Origin: Pedobacter kyonggii
GTDB lineage: Bacteria > Bacteroidota > Bacteroidia > Sphingobacteriales > Sphingobacteriaceae
DNA length: 64,000 nt
Direction: 5' to 3'
Assembly (NCBI RefSeq): GCF_004310665.1
Contig: NZ_SIXF01000002.1
Coordinates: 354,146 to 418,145, forward strand
Shown: positions 17,428-26,623 of the stretch, piece after piece
Layout: every line of letters starts with the position of its first letter
Numbering within the stretch: position 1 is the first letter of the stretch
Position numbers and translations under genes: made by a program
Notes under the pieces: generated by a model
Told to the model about the DNA's origin: nothing
What the model saw: the letters and a program-made list of their open reading frames with translations, nothing else
Databases searched by the model: none

Positions 17428-17457
17428 AAAGAAGGGGGATTAAGAACCTCCTTCTTT
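17428..17457 (-). terminator. Terminator hairpin upstream of the LytTR gene
   Basis: The stem AAAGAAGG... pairs with CCTTCTTT (17428-17438 with 17447-17457). On the minus strand it ends in a T-run. The same hairpin occurs in copy B near 20938-20968. It probably ended a minus-strand gene that once lay upstream. Confidence 0.6.
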
Positions 17458-17515
17458 GAAATATAAGCAATGAATGCACGGCTGAGAACAATCAAATTTG
17501 ATTAATAAGATTAAA

Positions 17516-17674
17516 ATGTTCAGGGATACTTGGGAGTCACTATTAGCGAAAAAAGGATGGGAGGCGTTGGATGAAAGACTCCATTTAGAAAACGGACAGT
17601 ATGTTTACCTTCATAATATTGGTCCCGTACACAATGGTGTAAGCGCAGCAGTTTCGATTGGTCTTTTTGAGTGA
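17516..17674 (+). CDS. Possible 52-residue ORF, unrecognised
   Basis: The ATG at 17516 opens a 52-residue frame, MFRDTWESLLAKKGWEALDE and onwards, rich in Trp, Glu and His, with a balanced protein-like composition. It ends GLFE before TGA and is followed by a 10-bp hairpin. It could be a small gene or the tail of a decayed one. No homologue is recalled. It lies between the LytTR repeat and a decayed NmrA fragment. Confidence 0.35.
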   Translation: MFRDTWESLLAKKGWEALDERLHLENGQYVYLHNIGPVHNGVSAAVSIGLFE

Positions 17675-17681
17675 TCATTAA

Positions 17682-17718
17682 TAACATCCGGCCCGGTGAG
17701 TTTCCAGTCCGGATGTTA
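17682..17718 (+). terminator. Hairpin after the 52-residue ORF
   Basis: TAACATCCGG (17682-17691) and CCGGATGTTA (17709-17718) form a perfect 10-bp stem, followed by a short T-poor run. It may act for either strand. Confidence 0.5.
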
Positions 17719-17743
17719 ATTCTATTATGTAAGCTTCTTTGAA

Positions 17744-17830
17744 TTATTTACCGTATATGCTTGTTAAAAAATCTTTTAAAGAAATCGGACTTCTTCCTAG
17801 TAATTGTTTGACATCACTTATATTGGTGGG
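17744..17830 (-). pseudogene. C-terminal remnant of an NmrA/SDR-like NAD(P)-binding protein
   Basis: The frame reads NISDVKQLLGRSPISLKDF, then LTSIYGK and stop. This matches the tail of NmrA-type NAD(P)H-binding proteins, where a 'DV..LLGR.PIS...F' motif closes the chain. Upstream in the same frame a stop precedes it, and the Rossmann part is absent. It is a relic. Confidence 0.5.
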
Positions 17831-17860
17831 GTTAAATGTATACTAGCATCAATCTGTCAA

Positions 17861-19408
17861 TTAAGATACTATTTCGATATTACTAAGTAAATCTTCTATA
17901 AAAGGCATGGGAACTTTAGATAGTTCCTTTGGCTCCAACTTATGTAAGCCACCACCATAAACCCTCCCTTCATCCGTCATATTCTCTTTTGATATTTTAT
18001 TTAATCTACTACATATAATCATCATTAAGTTTGGATGATTAACTAACAAGCTAGACAAGCGTTTGGTAGGATACATTGCCAAATAGGCGTTGGTCATTGT
18101 TGCATTTGATTTATTCAAAATAAATCTGAAAGGTAGTTGGTCTTTTCCCGTTGAGCGCCCCATATAAGTACAAAGAATGGGAGCTGGTTCTCGTTTTTCC
18201 TGCATATACCAAGGTGATCTATGGCTACAGATGTAACCTTTATGGACATTTTTAGCTTTCCCCTCCTTGATATAAGAAAATAATGTAGGATGTAAAAGTT
18301 CGATTTGATTTTCAGAAATTGGTGTGTCCAGTAAAAATAAACGTTCAACGTCAAGAGGTAAACCGTTTAAATCGGATTCTATAACTGATTGTTTAATTGA
18401 GCGTGGCCCAGGTAAGATAGGTCGAAATACGTCGTATGGTAGTTTTTTGTCTATCATTACATTTTCTGGCACGATAAAAAAACTATTGCAGCCAGTCGCT
18501 AAACCTCTTTTCACAATAAAGTAATCACCTAAAGTAAGTGTAGTGTTGGTGGCTTTTGGTCTAGCATTCAAATTAGGGAATCTCGACCATTTAGGTTCAT
18601 CCCTTAACTCATTTAAGGTTATGTCTCTTATTACATTTGGTTTCGATAATATACCGCCAAAACTGAATTTGACTTTATGGTCGTTGCGCGGGACCTCATT
18701 TTTAAACCAAACGACAGCTGATGACACCAAGGCATCAGAAAACTGAGATTCCTTCGGGTCGAATCTGTGAATATGCAATAATGTTACATTTTTTAACAAA
18801 TATGTTTTAATAGCAGAACCATAGTTTACATCCATAAATTCACTTGGTATAAGCCATCCTGCGACAGCGCTAGTGTCCATCCAGTCATTTGCTAAAAGAA
18901 GAAAATGGCAATATAAGCCGGCAAGACCGCTTACATCAATACCTGTTCGGGCCAAACTTAAAGATTTTAATTTTGTTTTTTCTTGACTTGTGATATGCTG
19001 TTGTCTAACATAAGGAGGATTACAAATTATAAGATTAAATCGTGGATCTGGTTTGGCATTGGTAAAATCTGAAATTATAATGTCTAGATTTTTTTTCCCC
19101 CAAATGTTGATTGCTGGAACCGCATAAAAGGGATCAATTTCAAAACCAAGGGCTTCATCTATAACTTTGCCATTTATATTTTGAAGCAGTGCTGAAAAAA
19201 ATACACCCGTGCCTAGTGCTGGATCCAGAAAATTTATATTGTCGGTTGGGCTGATAGAGATTCCGTAGCGTAAAATTTCATTTGCCAACTCAATGGGAGT
19301 CGAAAACTGACCGAGTTTGTTTCGTTCCAAGGAAGTTTTTTGGTTATCTAATTTTTTTTGTAAAATCTGGCGATACTCTTCAACGATAAGCATTTTTTCC
19401 TTATTCAT
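17861..19408 (-). CDS. Eco57I/TaqI-type N6-adenine DNA methyltransferase
   Basis: The 515-residue protein transfers methyl from AdoMet to adenine N6 in a specific DNA site (family knowledge). Motif I is FLDPALGTGVF (60-70) and the catalytic motif IV is NPPYV (130-134). The upstream KLGQFSTPIELANEIL element (31-46) is typical of motif X in gamma-type N6 enzymes, and the C-terminal half would be the target-recognition domain. The length fits a type II methylase with TaqI-like layout. Its start overlaps the stop of the upstream reading frame by one TAATG unit, a translational coupling typical of restriction-modification pairs. That partner is now truncated. It therefore probably acts as an orphan methylase, and is flanked by two 1-kb direct repeats. 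Confidence 0.85.
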   Translation of the reverse strand: MNKEKMLIVEEYRQILQKKLDNQKTSLERNKLGQFSTPIELANEILRYGISISPTDNINFLDPALGTGVFFSALLQNINGKVIDEALGFEIDPFYAVPAINIWGKKNLDIIISDFTNAKPDPRFNLIICNPPYVRQQHITSQEKTKLKSLSLARTGIDVSGLAGLYCHFLLLANDWMDTSAVAGWLIPSEFMDVNYGSAIKTYLLKNVTLLHIHRFDPKESQFSDALVSSAVVWFKNEVPRNDHKVKFSFGGILSKPNVIRDITLNELRDEPKWSRFPNLNARPKATNTTLTLGDYFIVKRGLATGCNSFFIVPENVMIDKKLPYDVFRPILPGPRSIKQSVIESDLNGLPLDVERLFLLDTPISENQIELLHPTLFSYIKEGKAKNVHKGYICSHRSPWYMQEKREPAPILCTYMGRSTGKDQLPFRFILNKSNATMTNAYLAMYPTKRLSSLLVNHPNLMMIICSRLNKISKENMTDEGRVYGGGLHKLEPKELSKVPMPFIEDLLSNIEIVS

Positions 19409-19650
19409 TATATACCAAGTTTAGCTAAATCATCTATGCGATGTTCCCATATCCAATCGATACCTTCTGCTGCCTCATAGCCTAAGTAGGGACTATCAAA
19501 ATAACCACATAAGAAAAGATTAAAACTAACATTTGAGCCGTACATATTTCGTAATTGAGCCATTTTTACGGCCTCTTCTTTTCTCTGTTTATTTGTAATC
19601 CTGTTCGAGTGAAACCATGGGAGATGAGATATTTTTAGATATGAATTGAG
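19408..19650 (-). pseudogene. C-terminal stub of the probable cognate restriction endonuclease
   Basis: About 80 codons remain, reading SHLPWFHSNRITNKQREEAV, then YGSNVSFNLFLCGYFDSPYL and GYEAAEGIDWIWEHRIDDL to the stop, which overlaps the methylase ATG (TAATG). The sequence looks like the end of a XamI-type type II endonuclease, but I cannot name the family with certainty. A stop in frame at 19651 and foreign sequence beyond show that the front, with the nuclease active site, was lost. Loss of the nuclease with retention of the methylase is the harmless order of decay. Confidence 0.55.
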
Positions 19651-19734
19651 TTATCTTCAGCGAAAGTGCGAAAAAAAATCACATGAATTTAATTATATTA
19701 GTTTTGGTTGCGTATTTCAATCAAACTGGTTGTT

Positions 19735-19860
19735 CCCCACTTTTGGTGGTGTATTGGTTAAAGAAATATTTCTGTCGAATAAACTAGACTGTAAATGTCG
19801 TGTAACTTCCGATGATGGTTCATGCTCGTTAATTTTCTCGCGCTATCGCCAAAAGTGGGG
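19735..19860. repeat. 12-bp inverted repeats bracketing ~100 bases, possible MITE or IS end
   Basis: CCCCACTTTTGG (19735-19746) and its exact complement CCAAAAGTGGGG (19849-19860) enclose a noncoding ~100-base stretch just upstream of the restriction stub. A further AT-rich repeat follows (ATCACTTTTATCGAAATCCAC). The layout resembles a small nonautonomous element or trimmed IS21 ends. Confidence 0.45.
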
Positions 19861-19944
19861 GATCACTTTTATCGAAATCCACTGTCTATCAAGGGTTTTG
19901 ATGGCAGCCATTTATGTAACCCCGTTGCGAATTATTTTCAAAAA

Positions 19945-20990
19945 ATCGCGTGCGGTTTATCTGATCCCCGGACCCGGTAACCGGTTGCGCAAGAACTCGT
20001 CAAATTTATGCTTATAACTTCTGCTTACCATAAATTTGTTTCCGTTATTAAGCAATATTTGGTATCCATCAACCTGCTTGACGTGATTAAAGGATATTAT
20101 TTCAGACCTGTTGATCCTCAAAAATTCTGTCCGCTCTTGAATAGCCTCTTCTACATGCTTCAATGTATGATAGGTGATGTGTTCCTCATCCGTTAAAAAA
20201 ATCCGTACATAGTTTGACATCGATTTGATGTATAAAATCTTTTCGAACGGTATGCTGATATATTTATGCTTTGAGCCTCCCTTTACCAGTAGAAAGCTGT
20301 CGGGATTTTTAATGGACAATTCATTTGACTTTGTTTCCAATAGGCGCTGAACCTGCTGAATAAATTTAACCTCGCTTACTGGTTTAAGTAAATAGCCGTC
20401 TGCACCGATCTCGAAACTTTGCGCTCCGTATTCTGTATGTCCAGTTACGAATATATCAAGAAATCGCAGTACGACCTAAGCAGTTTTGCGGCTTCAATGC
20501 CATTGATCTGTGGCATTTCAATATCTAAAAAGACGATGTCAACATGTTTTTGATCATGTAGATATGTTAATGCGTGATAAGCATTATTGAAACTTTTTAA
20601 GTGGATTACTCCGGGCGTCATCAATATGAGTTCCTCGAGCTGGGTCAGGCAGTAGTCTTCATCATCAATAGTTATACATTTTAGTTCCATAATAAAATAG
20701 CCTCGGCAAGTATATCGCTAAAATAATAATTGTATTTTTAATTAGTAATGTCTAGCTGTTTTGGAAGTCTTTCGCATAGCGGTACAGGTCGTTCGCATAA
20801 AAAACCGCGCTATTCGCATAAAAATGTTGGATGGATGTAGTCTATTTAAGATTTTGTCAATGAAATAACAATTTATTTATTAACCCGTCATTTCAACTTT
20901 TTAGTTTTTACCAAGCTGTCGGAAGCCTATGGTAACAAAAAGAAGGGGGATTAAGAACCTCCTTCTTTGAAATATTAGCAATGAATGCGA
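19945..20990. repeat. Direct repeat copy B
   Basis: A near-identical copy of 16437-17480 in the same orientation, including the LytTR gene, upstream leader and terminator hairpin. Beyond the edges similarity stops. Confidence 0.88.
19957..20690 (-). pseudogene. Frameshifted second copy of the LytTR response regulator
   Basis: Residues 1-76 (receiver with Asp56, VFLDIEMP) are intact, then the frame breaks. In copy A the junction reads CGAATACTAAAAAATCGC; here it reads CGAATATATCAAGAAATCGC, two bases longer. The rest, including the LytTR DNA-binding domain, is open in another frame and still almost identical to copy A. The copy is thus recently inactivated and cannot make a full regulator, although the LytTR part could in principle be translated alone from an internal ATG. 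Confidence 0.88.
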
Positions 20991-21230
20991 GCCTGGAAGT
21001 TGATGTTTGCGCATTTTACATGTCCTTTTTGTTTTTTAAAATCAACTTATTGAGGTGAATTTTCAGCAGCCGTTTCAGCTTGCATTTAGCGCTTAAAAAT
21101 TTTTGCGATACTGATAAAAATCTCCTGGCCTTCTTTTACGGGTTTAAACATGGCCTCTTTTATCTGATGGAATCATAATTGATAATTTAGATAATTCTTC
21201 AGCCAATAGTTAGAGAAGTTTTTAACAGCT
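20991..21230. other. Noncoding sequence between repeat B and decayed genes
   Basis: No frame of interest; probably debris. Confidence 0.3.
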
Positions 21231-21617
21231 CTATAGATTTCGAAAAAGTTCATCATTTTCTTTTGCCATAGCGGATTGTGCTAGCCAATTATCTATACCT
21301 GTTTTCCAGCCCCATCTGGATCGGTCTTAAAAAAATCAGGGATTATTTCATGGATTTTTAGTCTCAATTTCTTTGAGGAAATAAGTCATACATTCTGGCA
21401 ATTTTAAAAATAAAGAAAATATAATTTCACTTAATCCTTTATAGTAATCATAATCAAAAAGTCCGGACGCGCTCCGCGCATAATCATTATACATCTGCAG
21501 TAAGCCAGTTTGGCCTTTACACAATTCAGCATAAGGCTCGAATTTTGTACGTTTATCATCACCCAGGCCTAGCTTAGAAGCCGTAGCCGGAATAAGCTTT
21601 GGGAAATAACAGAGGAT
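21231..21617 (-). pseudogene. Decayed unidentified gene, at least two frameshifts
   Basis: A protein-like frame reads FPKLIPATASKLGLGDDKRT, then YAELCKGQTGLLQMYNDYAR and SGLFDYDYYKGLSEIIFSLF. It continues in a second frame as HEIIPDFFKTDPDGAGK and in a third as NWLAQSAMAKENDELFRNL. Joined, this gives about 125 plausible residues with a conserved-looking pattern. I do not recognise the family. Codon pattern and continuation across the shifts argue for a once-real gene. Confidence 0.5.
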
Positions 21618-21680
21618 TTATTTACCTGCTAGCCCTTGATTAAATGACTTATAGATGGCCAATCGTTATATATCGAATGA

Positions 21681-21809
21681 TTAATTCAGATTGTATCCCG
21701 TTCACAGTACAGCATGAACGTTAACAATTCCACCAGTTATGAATGTGCCCTAAGCTACAGTAGGGACAATATCCATAACATATTTTACTTCTCCAAGCTG
21801 GGAGTAAGA
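21681..21809 (-). pseudogene. C-terminal fragment of a short-chain dehydrogenase
   Basis: The frame reads QLGEVKYVMDIVPTVA, a stop, then GTFITGGIVNV and another stop. This matches the SDR tail pattern 'qlGEv.dVvD...atFvTGe...VDGG', here with two in-frame stops and loss of the DGG. Decayed. Confidence 0.5.
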
Positions 21810-21928
21810 TTGCTAATCCACATTCACAACCTTGTATTGTATTGACTCTTTCATTGTGGATAGTTAATAATCTTGGCGGTTATTAATATCTTTATAGATT
21901 AATACTAGGAAATCTTGAGTTCAATGAT

Positions 21929-24244
21929 ATGAAACGTTTGATTTTATATATAATCTTATTTTTCTCTGCAATATTTACACATGCCCAGTCGAGTAGGCTA
22001 GATGAGTTACCCATGCCTGTACTGAGGCGGAAACTCATTGCCAGCAAGGAGGATACAACCAAGGTGAAACTGCAGCTTGCAATTGGACATTTAATGCTAT
22101 TGAAAGGCTTAAAGGGACCAAAAGATGTAGATTCGGCAATTCGGTTTGCCAACGATGCCCAAGTTCTCAGCCGCCGGCTTAATTACCATTTCGGAATTAT
22201 CAATTCAATGTTGTTAAGAGCGGAGACATTGTATGAAAGGGGGGATGGAAAAGCGGCAGTAAAACTTGCAGAAAATGCCCTTCTATTTTGCCGCCAAAAT
22301 AACAATAGTGATGGAGAAGCAAGGTCATATCACATGATATCAAAGCACTTTAGCACCAATTCACAGAGCGAACTTCGTACCCGCATATGGTATAATGACA
22401 AGGCTATCGCCATATTTAGGAAAAATAAGAATTTCCACTCCCTTGCTGATATGTTAACCGTAAATGCAGACATGCTTTTTCAGGCCGATCGGACTACAGA
22501 AGCACTAAGATTCCTTTTTGAAGCGCTAAATCTGGGAAAAGGAGTAAGCATGAGAACTGTAGAGGGGATCTACTGGAATATCGGTAGAAACTCCTTCAGA
22601 TTAGGGGACTACGATAATGCCTTAAAATATTGCTTGCTAGCTCGAGAAACCGCAAGAAAAGTTAATGATACAACAGCTCAAGTATGTGTTATCAACTTAA
22701 ATATCGCATACAGTTACATCAAGAAGCAGGATTATTATCGATCCATACCCTATTCTAAAGAGGTCGTCAGCCTGGCCAAAAAGTATAATCATGAAGGACT
22801 TGTGCGCGAAGGAGCCTACCAGCTGGCCTCAGCATATACCCGTACGAACCAAATCCCCAAAGCATTTGCGGTACTTAATGAAATGAAAAGCCGTCCCGGC
22901 GGTTTTTTAAAAGATATCGCACTTAAAATAGAGTATATCAATACCCTTGTTTATGCTAAACAGTTACCGGAAGCTAAAGAATATGTAAGCCAACTGGAAA
23001 GCGTATTGCCAAAAATCTATCCTGAAAACATTCAGCAAATAATGAACGTCCATAATGCTCTCGCTTATTACTATTCCGAGACCGGGAAAGTTAACAAGGC
23101 TTATAAACACACAGAGTTGCATGCGCATTTAGCACACAAATTAAATTATGCTAAGGGCATTCAGACCGCCGAATATCGATATTATCAGCTGGTCTCGCTG
23201 AAAGGTGATAAAAAGTCTGCTTTGGCGCATTTCCAGAAAGAAAAAGCGATTAAAGATTCGATTGATAATGTTTCTAAAGCCTATCAAATATCCCTGCTGC
23301 ACATCGAAAATGCAGCAATGGATAGAAACAGGCATATTGAAATGCTTACTAAAGACGCGCTGATCAAAGATATTAAAATGAAACGCAATGAGCTAATTCA
23401 ACGCGTTAGCATTAGTGGAATAATCGTACTGCTGATTGTTACTGCGCTGATCTTTAGCAGGTATAGGCTAAAGCGGCGAAGCAATGCCATGTTATTATCG
23501 CAGAAATTGGAGATCGACAACCAGAATAATGCTCTTAAGCACCTGGTATCATATAAAAATCAGCTTCTCGGAGAGAAGGATTTGCTTTTAAAGGAAGTGA
23601 ATCATCGTGTTAAGAATAATTTGCAGATAGTCATGAGCCTACTCGCCTCCAAATCTGCTTATCTGTCCAGTGAAAGTGCCCAGCAGGCCATTTTGGACAG
23701 CCAGAACCGAGTTCGATCAATCGCACTTATCCATGATCAGTTATATAAAACAGACAATGTTACTCAAATTAGTGTATTCCTATACATTAACGAATTAGTG
23801 GATTCCTTATATGACTTCCTGGATGATGACATCAATAACATTGAGATATTCTGTGAGATTGAGGATTTCATGCTTGATGTTTCCCAAGCAATACCGATAG
23901 GTATAATCTTAAATGAAACAGTGACCAATGCTCTGAAGTATGCATTTCCCGATAACCAAAATGGAAAAATAAGCATTCGGGTTAAGAAAGTCGATACGTT
24001 CGTAGAAGTAATAATCAGTGATAATGGTGTAGGACTGCCAAGTAATTTTAACTTATCAAACGTAAACACACTCGGAATAAATCTTTTGAAGGGATTGACC
24101 CCGCAGCTTGGCGGAACATTTAACATCAAAAATAACAACGGGCTGACGATATTCCTGAAATTTCCATTAAAATCTCCTTCTCATCTGGATTATGGTACTT
24201 TAGCTGAGGAGTTGGCGGGTGAAGAGCAACCATTGCGAGTATGA
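21929..24244 (+). CDS. TPR-containing membrane histidine kinase
   Basis: The 771-residue protein has a signal peptide (MKRLILYIILFFSAIFTHAQ). Periplasmic TPR-like repeats follow (about 60-470; for example LFEALNLGKGVS and DYDNALKYCLLARETARK). A single membrane helix spans about 495-515 (IIVLLIVTALIFSRY). The kinase core is of HWE/HisKA_2 type: LLKEVNHRVKNNLQIVMSLL carries the phosphorylatable His559, then an HATPase_c domain with IPIGIILNETVTNALKYAFP and DNGVGLP. It autophosphorylates and would pass phosphate to a response regulator. It is a close paralogue of the kinase at 26624, with the histidine at the same residue number. It has no regulator of its own downstream; the only one nearby is the convergent NtrC-like gene. 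Confidence 0.9.
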   Translation: MKRLILYIILFFSAIFTHAQSSRLDELPMPVLRRKLIASKEDTTKVKLQLAIGHLMLLKGLKGPKDVDSAIRFANDAQVLSRRLNYHFGIINSMLLRAETLYERGDGKAAVKLAENALLFCRQNNNSDGEARSYHMISKHFSTNSQSELRTRIWYNDKAIAIFRKNKNFHSLADMLTVNADMLFQADRTTEALRFLFEALNLGKGVSMRTVEGIYWNIGRNSFRLGDYDNALKYCLLARETARKVNDTTAQVCVINLNIAYSYIKKQDYYRSIPYSKEVVSLAKKYNHEGLVREGAYQLASAYTRTNQIPKAFAVLNEMKSRPGGFLKDIALKIEYINTLVYAKQLPEAKEYVSQLESVLPKIYPENIQQIMNVHNALAYYYSETGKVNKAYKHTELHAHLAHKLNYAKGIQTAEYRYYQLVSLKGDKKSALAHFQKEKAIKDSIDNVSKAYQISLLHIENAAMDRNRHIEMLTKDALIKDIKMKRNELIQRVSISGIIVLLIVTALIFSRYRLKRRSNAMLLSQKLEIDNQNNALKHLVSYKNQLLGEKDLLLKEVNHRVKNNLQIVMSLLASKSAYLSSESAQQAILDSQNRVRSIALIHDQLYKTDNVTQISVFLYINELVDSLYDFLDDDINNIEIFCEIEDFMLDVSQAIPIGIILNETVTNALKYAFPDNQNGKISIRVKKVDTFVEVIISDNGVGLPSNFNLSNVNTLGINLLKGLTPQLGGTFNIKNNNGLTIFLKFPLKSPSHLDYGTLAEELAGEEQPLRV

Positions 24245-24362
24245 ATCAGATGATCTTGACCATAAATTGGTCGATAGTGGATAATACATTTATTAAAAAA
24301 CTGTCTGTAGGGTATAAACGACGATTGGAGCAAATGGTAGGATAACCTAAACGAAAATCGGT

Positions 24363-24396
24363 AAGTGATCCTTTTAAAGGACTAAAATAGTCGCTT
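24363..24396 (+). terminator. Putative terminator after the plus-strand kinase
   Basis: AAGTGA (24363-24368) and TCGCTT (24391-24396) form an imperfect stem around inner CCTTTTAAAGG, followed by GTTTTTTAATTT. It fits the end of the gene at 24244. The rest of 24245-24643 has no gene. Confidence 0.5.
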
Positions 24397-24643
24397 GTTT
24401 TTTAATTTAATTTCAGGAAAGTTATTCAAATCACATTTGGATTCCGATCAGTTAATGCATGTATTATAAATGCCTGAAGATTAAATAGCAGGTATACTCC
24501 TGCATCAAAAGGTGCCAAATTCAATTTTCTGGACCTGTAAATAGAGATGACCCATAACTCCTTTATTTAATTTACTTTTAATTATGGGCCTAATCAAAAT
24601 TAATTGCTAGAATCTTGCATCCTTTCTGGGCTAATGTTTAATT

Positions 24644-26608
24644 TTAAATTTCCTGGGAAGGAAAATAATCTTGTCTGCGGATATTTAATTTTAACAATTT
24701 TGATTCCAGTGTGGTGGGCTTAATTTTAAGCAAGTCTGCAGCACCATTGTGCCCCCTAATTCTCCCATTAGCTATTTTGAGAACTGATATTAAATGGGCG
24801 CGTTCCGTCTCCATTTGTATCTGCTTAATATCGTCTAATGTTTCGATTGTGCTGATAGGGGACTTGCTAGTGGTCAGATCACTAAGAGGCTGCTTTAATG
24901 TTAATTTACTTGTTCCCTCATTTAATATAACAGAACGCTCTATTATATTTTCCAGCTCTCGTACATTGCCTGGCCATTGGTATTCATACAACTGCTCCAT
25001 CATTTTTTCATCAACATCAGCTATAGGCTTATTGAATTCTTTACAGAATTTATTTTTGAAAAAGCTAACCAGCGCGGGAATATCGCTCTTGCGCTCCCTT
25101 AGCGGAACAATGGTAATTGGAAATATGTTAAGCCGATAATATAAGTCCAGCCTAAATTTCCCTGCCGCCACCTCTTTCTCCAGATTTCGGTTGGTTGCGG
25201 CAACCACACGAACGTCAACCTTAAATGGTGCATTGGCACCAACAGCATTTACCTCTTTTTCCTGCAGTACCCTGAGTAGTTTTACTTGCATATCTAGGGG
25301 AAGTTCTCCAATCTCGTCTAAAAAAATAGTTCCGCCGCTTGCAAGTTCAAACTTCCCTTTTCTTTTTTCGGTCGCTCCCGTAAATGCACCTAGTACGTGT
25401 CCAAAAAGTTCCGATTCAATAAGCGTGGAAGGAATAGCTCCGCAATTTACCTGAATGAACGGCTGGTCTCTTCGCGGCGATAACTGGTGAACGGCACGTG
25501 CAATTTTCTCTTTACCTGTACCACTTTCCCCGAGTATCAGAACAGATGTATTGTACGGTGCAACCTGAACGGTAAGGTCCAAAGCAGCGAGCAGTAGAGA
25601 GTGGCGGCCAATAATTCCATTGAACTCATGACGCTCCAAAAGTTTTAGCTCATCATTAATGGGCTCCTGAGGGATTCCGATTACAGGAGAAATTGAAGGG
25701 CGAAACATTTTCTCGGTAACATTACTCAGGCATTTCTTGAAGAGTTTTAATACTCCTGCGTGTTTCTGCGTATACAAGTCCCTTTGCCGACTATAAAACT
25801 GATAGGAGAATGCAGTTCCGGCGCCAATATTTAATCGGAAAATTAGGTTAGATTCCATTTTGAAATGATCCATCCAAATTCTTTCACTCGCGATTGTGGA
25901 ATTGAGGTTGATCTCGATTTCCTCGGTGACGTGCGGAAAGATTGCTGGTTCTTCAACGGTATTAAACGTTTTTTTTTGCAGAGATTGTTTTGGTTTCAGA
26001 GAGGTTATTAATTCAGTTTCAACAATGAACTCATATTCACTGAAACCTGTCCTTAAATAACCGCAATTTACGTACCCACTAGCTGAATTAGCCTGGGTGA
26101 CGATCAAATCAAATGGGATAAATGTCCTTATCGCCTGACAAAGCTCCAATAATTTTTGCTTTGCTTCAGATTTTCCATTACTAATATCCATTAATTGTTT
26201 CTGTAATGATACTTCTTGTAAAAGCCTGGCCTCAAGATTGTTTTTCTGTCGGTACCAAGCAATATCCAACGTTACGATTAGGTCTTTTTCACGAAAGGGC
26301 TTAACCAAAAAACCATAAGGATCGGTTTTTTTTGCTTCTTCTAACATGGCCTGGTTAGAATTAGCGGAAAGATAAACGAAAGCAATATGTTGTGCAGTCA
26401 ATATTTTAGCTAAATCAATCCCTGAGCGCTCGCCATTAAGCATGATATCGAGTAAAACAATATCAGGCTTCTGCTTCTCCATCTGATCCAACGCGTCCTC
26501 GACAGATATCGCAATGCCGATTATGCTGTAACCTGCTTTTGCTAATATCAAACGAAGGTTACTTGCAACTATATATTCATCTTCAACGATGAGCACTTTC
26601 TTGGCCAT
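24644..26608 (-). CDS. NtrC-family sigma-54-dependent response regulator with central domain
   Basis: The 654-residue regulator has a receiver (1-120, Asp54 in [10 protein letters not shown]). A GAF-like region follows at about 140-300. The sigma-54 AAA+ domain (about 330-560) carries Walker A GESGTGKE (360-367), GAFTGA (407-412), which contacts sigma-54, and Walker B FLDEIGEL (429-436). A Fis-like HTH closes the chain ([20 protein letters not shown]). Phosphorylation would activate transcription by RNA polymerase with RpoN. It lies 15 bases downstream of the histidine kinase at 26624, so the two form an operon and a cognate pair. The longer-than-usual middle part suggests a ligand or protein-sensing module. 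Confidence 0.93.
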   Translation of the reverse strand: MAKKVLIVEDEYIVASNLRLILAKAGYSIIGIAISVEDALDQMEKQKPDIVLLDIMLNGERSGIDLAKILTAQHIAFVYLSANSNQAMLEEAKKTDPYGFLVKPFREKDLIVTLDIAWYRQKNNLEARLLQEVSLQKQLMDISNGKSEAKQKLLELCQAIRTFIPFDLIVTQANSASGYVNCGYLRTGFSEYEFIVETELITSLKPKQSLQKKTFNTVEEPAIFPHVTEEIEINLNSTIASERIWMDHFKMESNLIFRLNIGAGTAFSYQFYSRQRDLYTQKHAGVLKLFKKCLSNVTEKMFRPSISPVIGIPQEPINDELKLLERHEFNGIIGRHSLLLAALDLTVQVAPYNTSVLILGESGTGKEKIARAVHQLSPRRDQPFIQVNCGAIPSTLIESELFGHVLGAFTGATEKRKGKFELASGGTIFLDEIGELPLDMQVKLLRVLQEKEVNAVGANAPFKVDVRVVAATNRNLEKEVAAGKFRLDLYYRLNIFPITIVPLRERKSDIPALVSFFKNKFCKEFNKPIADVDEKMMEQLYEYQWPGNVRELENIIERSVILNEGTSKLTLKQPLSDLTTSKSPISTIETLDDIKQIQMETERAHLISVLKIANGRIRGHNGAADLLKIKPTTLESKLLKLNIRRQDYFPSQEI

Positions 26609-26623
26609 ATGGTATAAATTTAG

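Larger units (their letters stand above)
16437..17480. repeat. Direct repeat copy A (LytTR regulator plus leader)
   Basis: This ~1 kb block is nearly identical to 19945-20990 in the same orientation. It covers the whole LytTR gene, its ~250-base upstream region and a terminator hairpin. Differences are scattered single bases. Homology fades near CCCGGACCCGGTAA at the left and after the hairpin at 17457 on the right. Confidence 0.88.
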
